Below, in pieces: positions 63,377 through 64,000 of a stretch of 64,000 nucleotides of DNA (positions within the stretch are counted from its first letter, which is position 1; every line of letters begins with the position of its first letter). The notes beneath the pieces are model-generated. The model was not told where the DNA came from and searched no databases. It saw only the letters and a program-made list of their open reading frames with translations. The stretch is from Limnohabitans sp. DM1 (GTDB taxonomy: Bacteria > Pseudomonadota > Gammaproteobacteria > Burkholderiales > Burkholderiaceae_C): NCBI RefSeq assembly GCF_001269385.1, contig NZ_CXOO01000025.1, positions 25,210 to 89,209 of the forward strand. Reading direction: 5' to 3'. Both the position numbers and the translations under genes were made by a program.

Positions 63377-63433
63377 GAACGGTCTCCGATCTCTTCAAAA
63401 GCACCCTCTGGTGCAACAACCGATAATTTACTA

Positions 63434-63453
63434 TAGATAAATAGATTTACCTA
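63434..63453. promoter_or_regulatory. AT-rich palindrome upstream of the monooxygenase gene
   Basis: TAGATAAAT-AG-ATTTACCTA, 8 of 9 positions paired. It lies 58 bp upstream of the monooxygenase start and overlaps a possible -10 (TATAGT on the minus strand). AT-rich 20-bp palindromes of this kind are bound by MarR or GntR repressors of phenolic-acid operons. Confidence 0.5.
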
Positions 63454-63481
63454 TTCGTAATTTTAAACAAAGTTGTAAACC

Positions 63482-63741
63482 GACGACTTCGCCCCGACAA
63501 GTGCCTGCGCCAAACCACCAACGTCGGAGCTGAAGCTGCCGACCTACACGCACACCGCATCCCCGTAGGTCGGCGGCTTCAGCCCCGACAAGTGCCTGCG
63601 CCAAACCACCAACGTCAGAGCTGAAGCTGTCGACCTACACACATACCGCATCCCCGTAGGTCGGCGGCTTCAGCCCCGACAAGTGCCTGCGCCAAACCAC
63701 CAACGTCGGAGCTGAAGCTGTCGACCTACACATACCAACTC
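63482..63741. repeat. Tandem array of a 91-bp type-1 palindrome, about three copies
   Basis: Units begin GCCCCGACAAGTGCCTGCGC at 63491, 63582 and 63673, a fixed 91-bp period, with near identity between copies (single changes such as GTCGGAG/GTCAGAG and TGCCGACC/TGTCGACC). Each carries GTAGGTCGGCGGCTTCAG and CTGAAGCTG-CCGACCTAC, the family palindrome. It lies between divergent genes and fills most of their shared promoter region. Confidence 0.85.
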
Positions 63742-63830
63742 ACCGCAGGTCCGTGGACTGCAGACCGCCACCCACAGCACAAGTTCAGCGCGCCACACAC
63801 GCAGCCGTTGCGTTGCGGCTATGCTTGGCA

Positions 63831-63852
63831 ACTTGTCTTTTGTATGACAAGT
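63831..63852 (+). promoter_or_regulatory. GntR/FadR-type operator upstream of the last gene
   Basis: Inner TTGT-ATG-ACAA (63840-63850) fits the TNGT-N3-ACNA core of the FadR subfamily, and outer arms ACTTGTC and GACAAGT are exact inverse repeats. It lies directly before the GntR start codon, suggesting autorepression. Confidence 0.55.
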
Positions 63853-63853
63853 C

Positions 63854-64000
63854 ATGAGCCACCACTTCACCCCCGTCACCAGCGGCGCCCGATTGTCTGA
63901 CCAAGTGGGCGAACAACTCGCCGCCGAAATTCGCCAAGGACGCCTTTTGCCCGGCGACAAACTGCCCACCGAGGCGCGCCTGGTCGAGCAGTTTGCCGTC
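63854..64000 (+). CDS. GntR-family transcriptional regulator, N-terminal fragment
   Basis: The first 49 codons before the window ends. The sequence (LSDQVGEQLAAEIRQGRLLPGDKLPTEARLVEQF) is the helix-turn-helix entry of GntR, FadR branch: PGDKLPTEARLVEQFAV. Its effector domain lies outside. Probably regulates itself and a neighbouring organic-acid operon beyond the right edge. Confidence 0.85.
   Translation, partial: MSHHFTPVTSGARLSDQVGEQLAAEIRQGRLLPGDKLPTEARLVEQFAV

Noticed and set aside
63482..63741. CRISPR array
   Set aside because: Period is 91 bp with no distinct spacers; the whole unit is repeated, and it carries the dispersed palindrome.

Overview
The window looks like a chromosomal segment of a GC-rich betaproteobacterium, most likely Burkholderiales/Comamonadaceae. 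This is inferred from the mix of TRAP and Bug/TctC transporters, the metX-metW pair, a fused indolepyruvate:ferredoxin oxidoreductase, a hybrid malic enzyme and many small operons for organic-acid and aromatic catabolism. No rRNA, tRNA or CRISPR array was seen.

Layout, left to right. (1) 1-5700: truncated porin; a minus-strand dctP-dctQ-dctM TRAP operon that runs into a Nudix hydrolase; an FAH-family hydrolase divergent from a MarR regulator; a small monooxygenase. (2) 5681-about 11000: an accessory island made of an intact ISL3-type insertion sequence, a decayed integron-type integrase tail, and a tightly overlapping three-gene defence operon (Mrr-like nuclease, small middle protein, Rad50-like ATPase with a zinc hook) of the ABC-3C/Lamassu class. 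(3) 11000-22000: YihY membrane protein, indolepyruvate oxidoreductase with a divergent Lrp regulator and a PaaI thioesterase, an AidB-like acyl-CoA dehydrogenase with a crotonase, and an old-yellow-enzyme homologue. (4) 22000-24000: SOS-controlled umuDC. (5) 24000-28000: a fused, apparently self-sufficient reductive dehalogenase with an SDR. (6) 28000-43400: argE with a Bug receptor, UspA, two YceI proteins with cytochrome b561 and a DODA-type dioxygenase under a LysR regulator, an aldehyde dehydrogenase, an orphan histidine kinase, moaC, a BepA-like protease, yaeQ, purB and a GST. (7) 43600-51600: a nine-gene minus-strand operon (GPx, FAD oxidase, DUF1365, Cfa-type methyltransferase, chalcone-isomerase-like protein, MFS, DUF3833, SDR, NTF2-like) that resembles fatty-acid-modifying stress clusters. 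(8) 52300-61400: pepP, MOSC protein, maeB, a barnase/barstar pair, then metX-metW behind a SAM-II riboswitch plus an intrinsic terminator, and a Bcr/CflA efflux pump. (9) 61400-end: an FAD aromatic monooxygenase with DUF2783, a 91-bp tandem repeat array and the start of a GntR regulator.

Spread through the intergenic gaps are two families of imperfect palindromes. At two loci the palindromes sit inside elements with the same terminal inverted repeat (CCTATTGAT...), so they look like small non-autonomous mobile elements with exchangeable cores. The best candidates for follow-up are the defence operon beside a dead integrase, these modular mini-elements, the riboswitch with terminator, the fused reductive dehalogenase and the barnase/barstar locus with a possible third small ORF.
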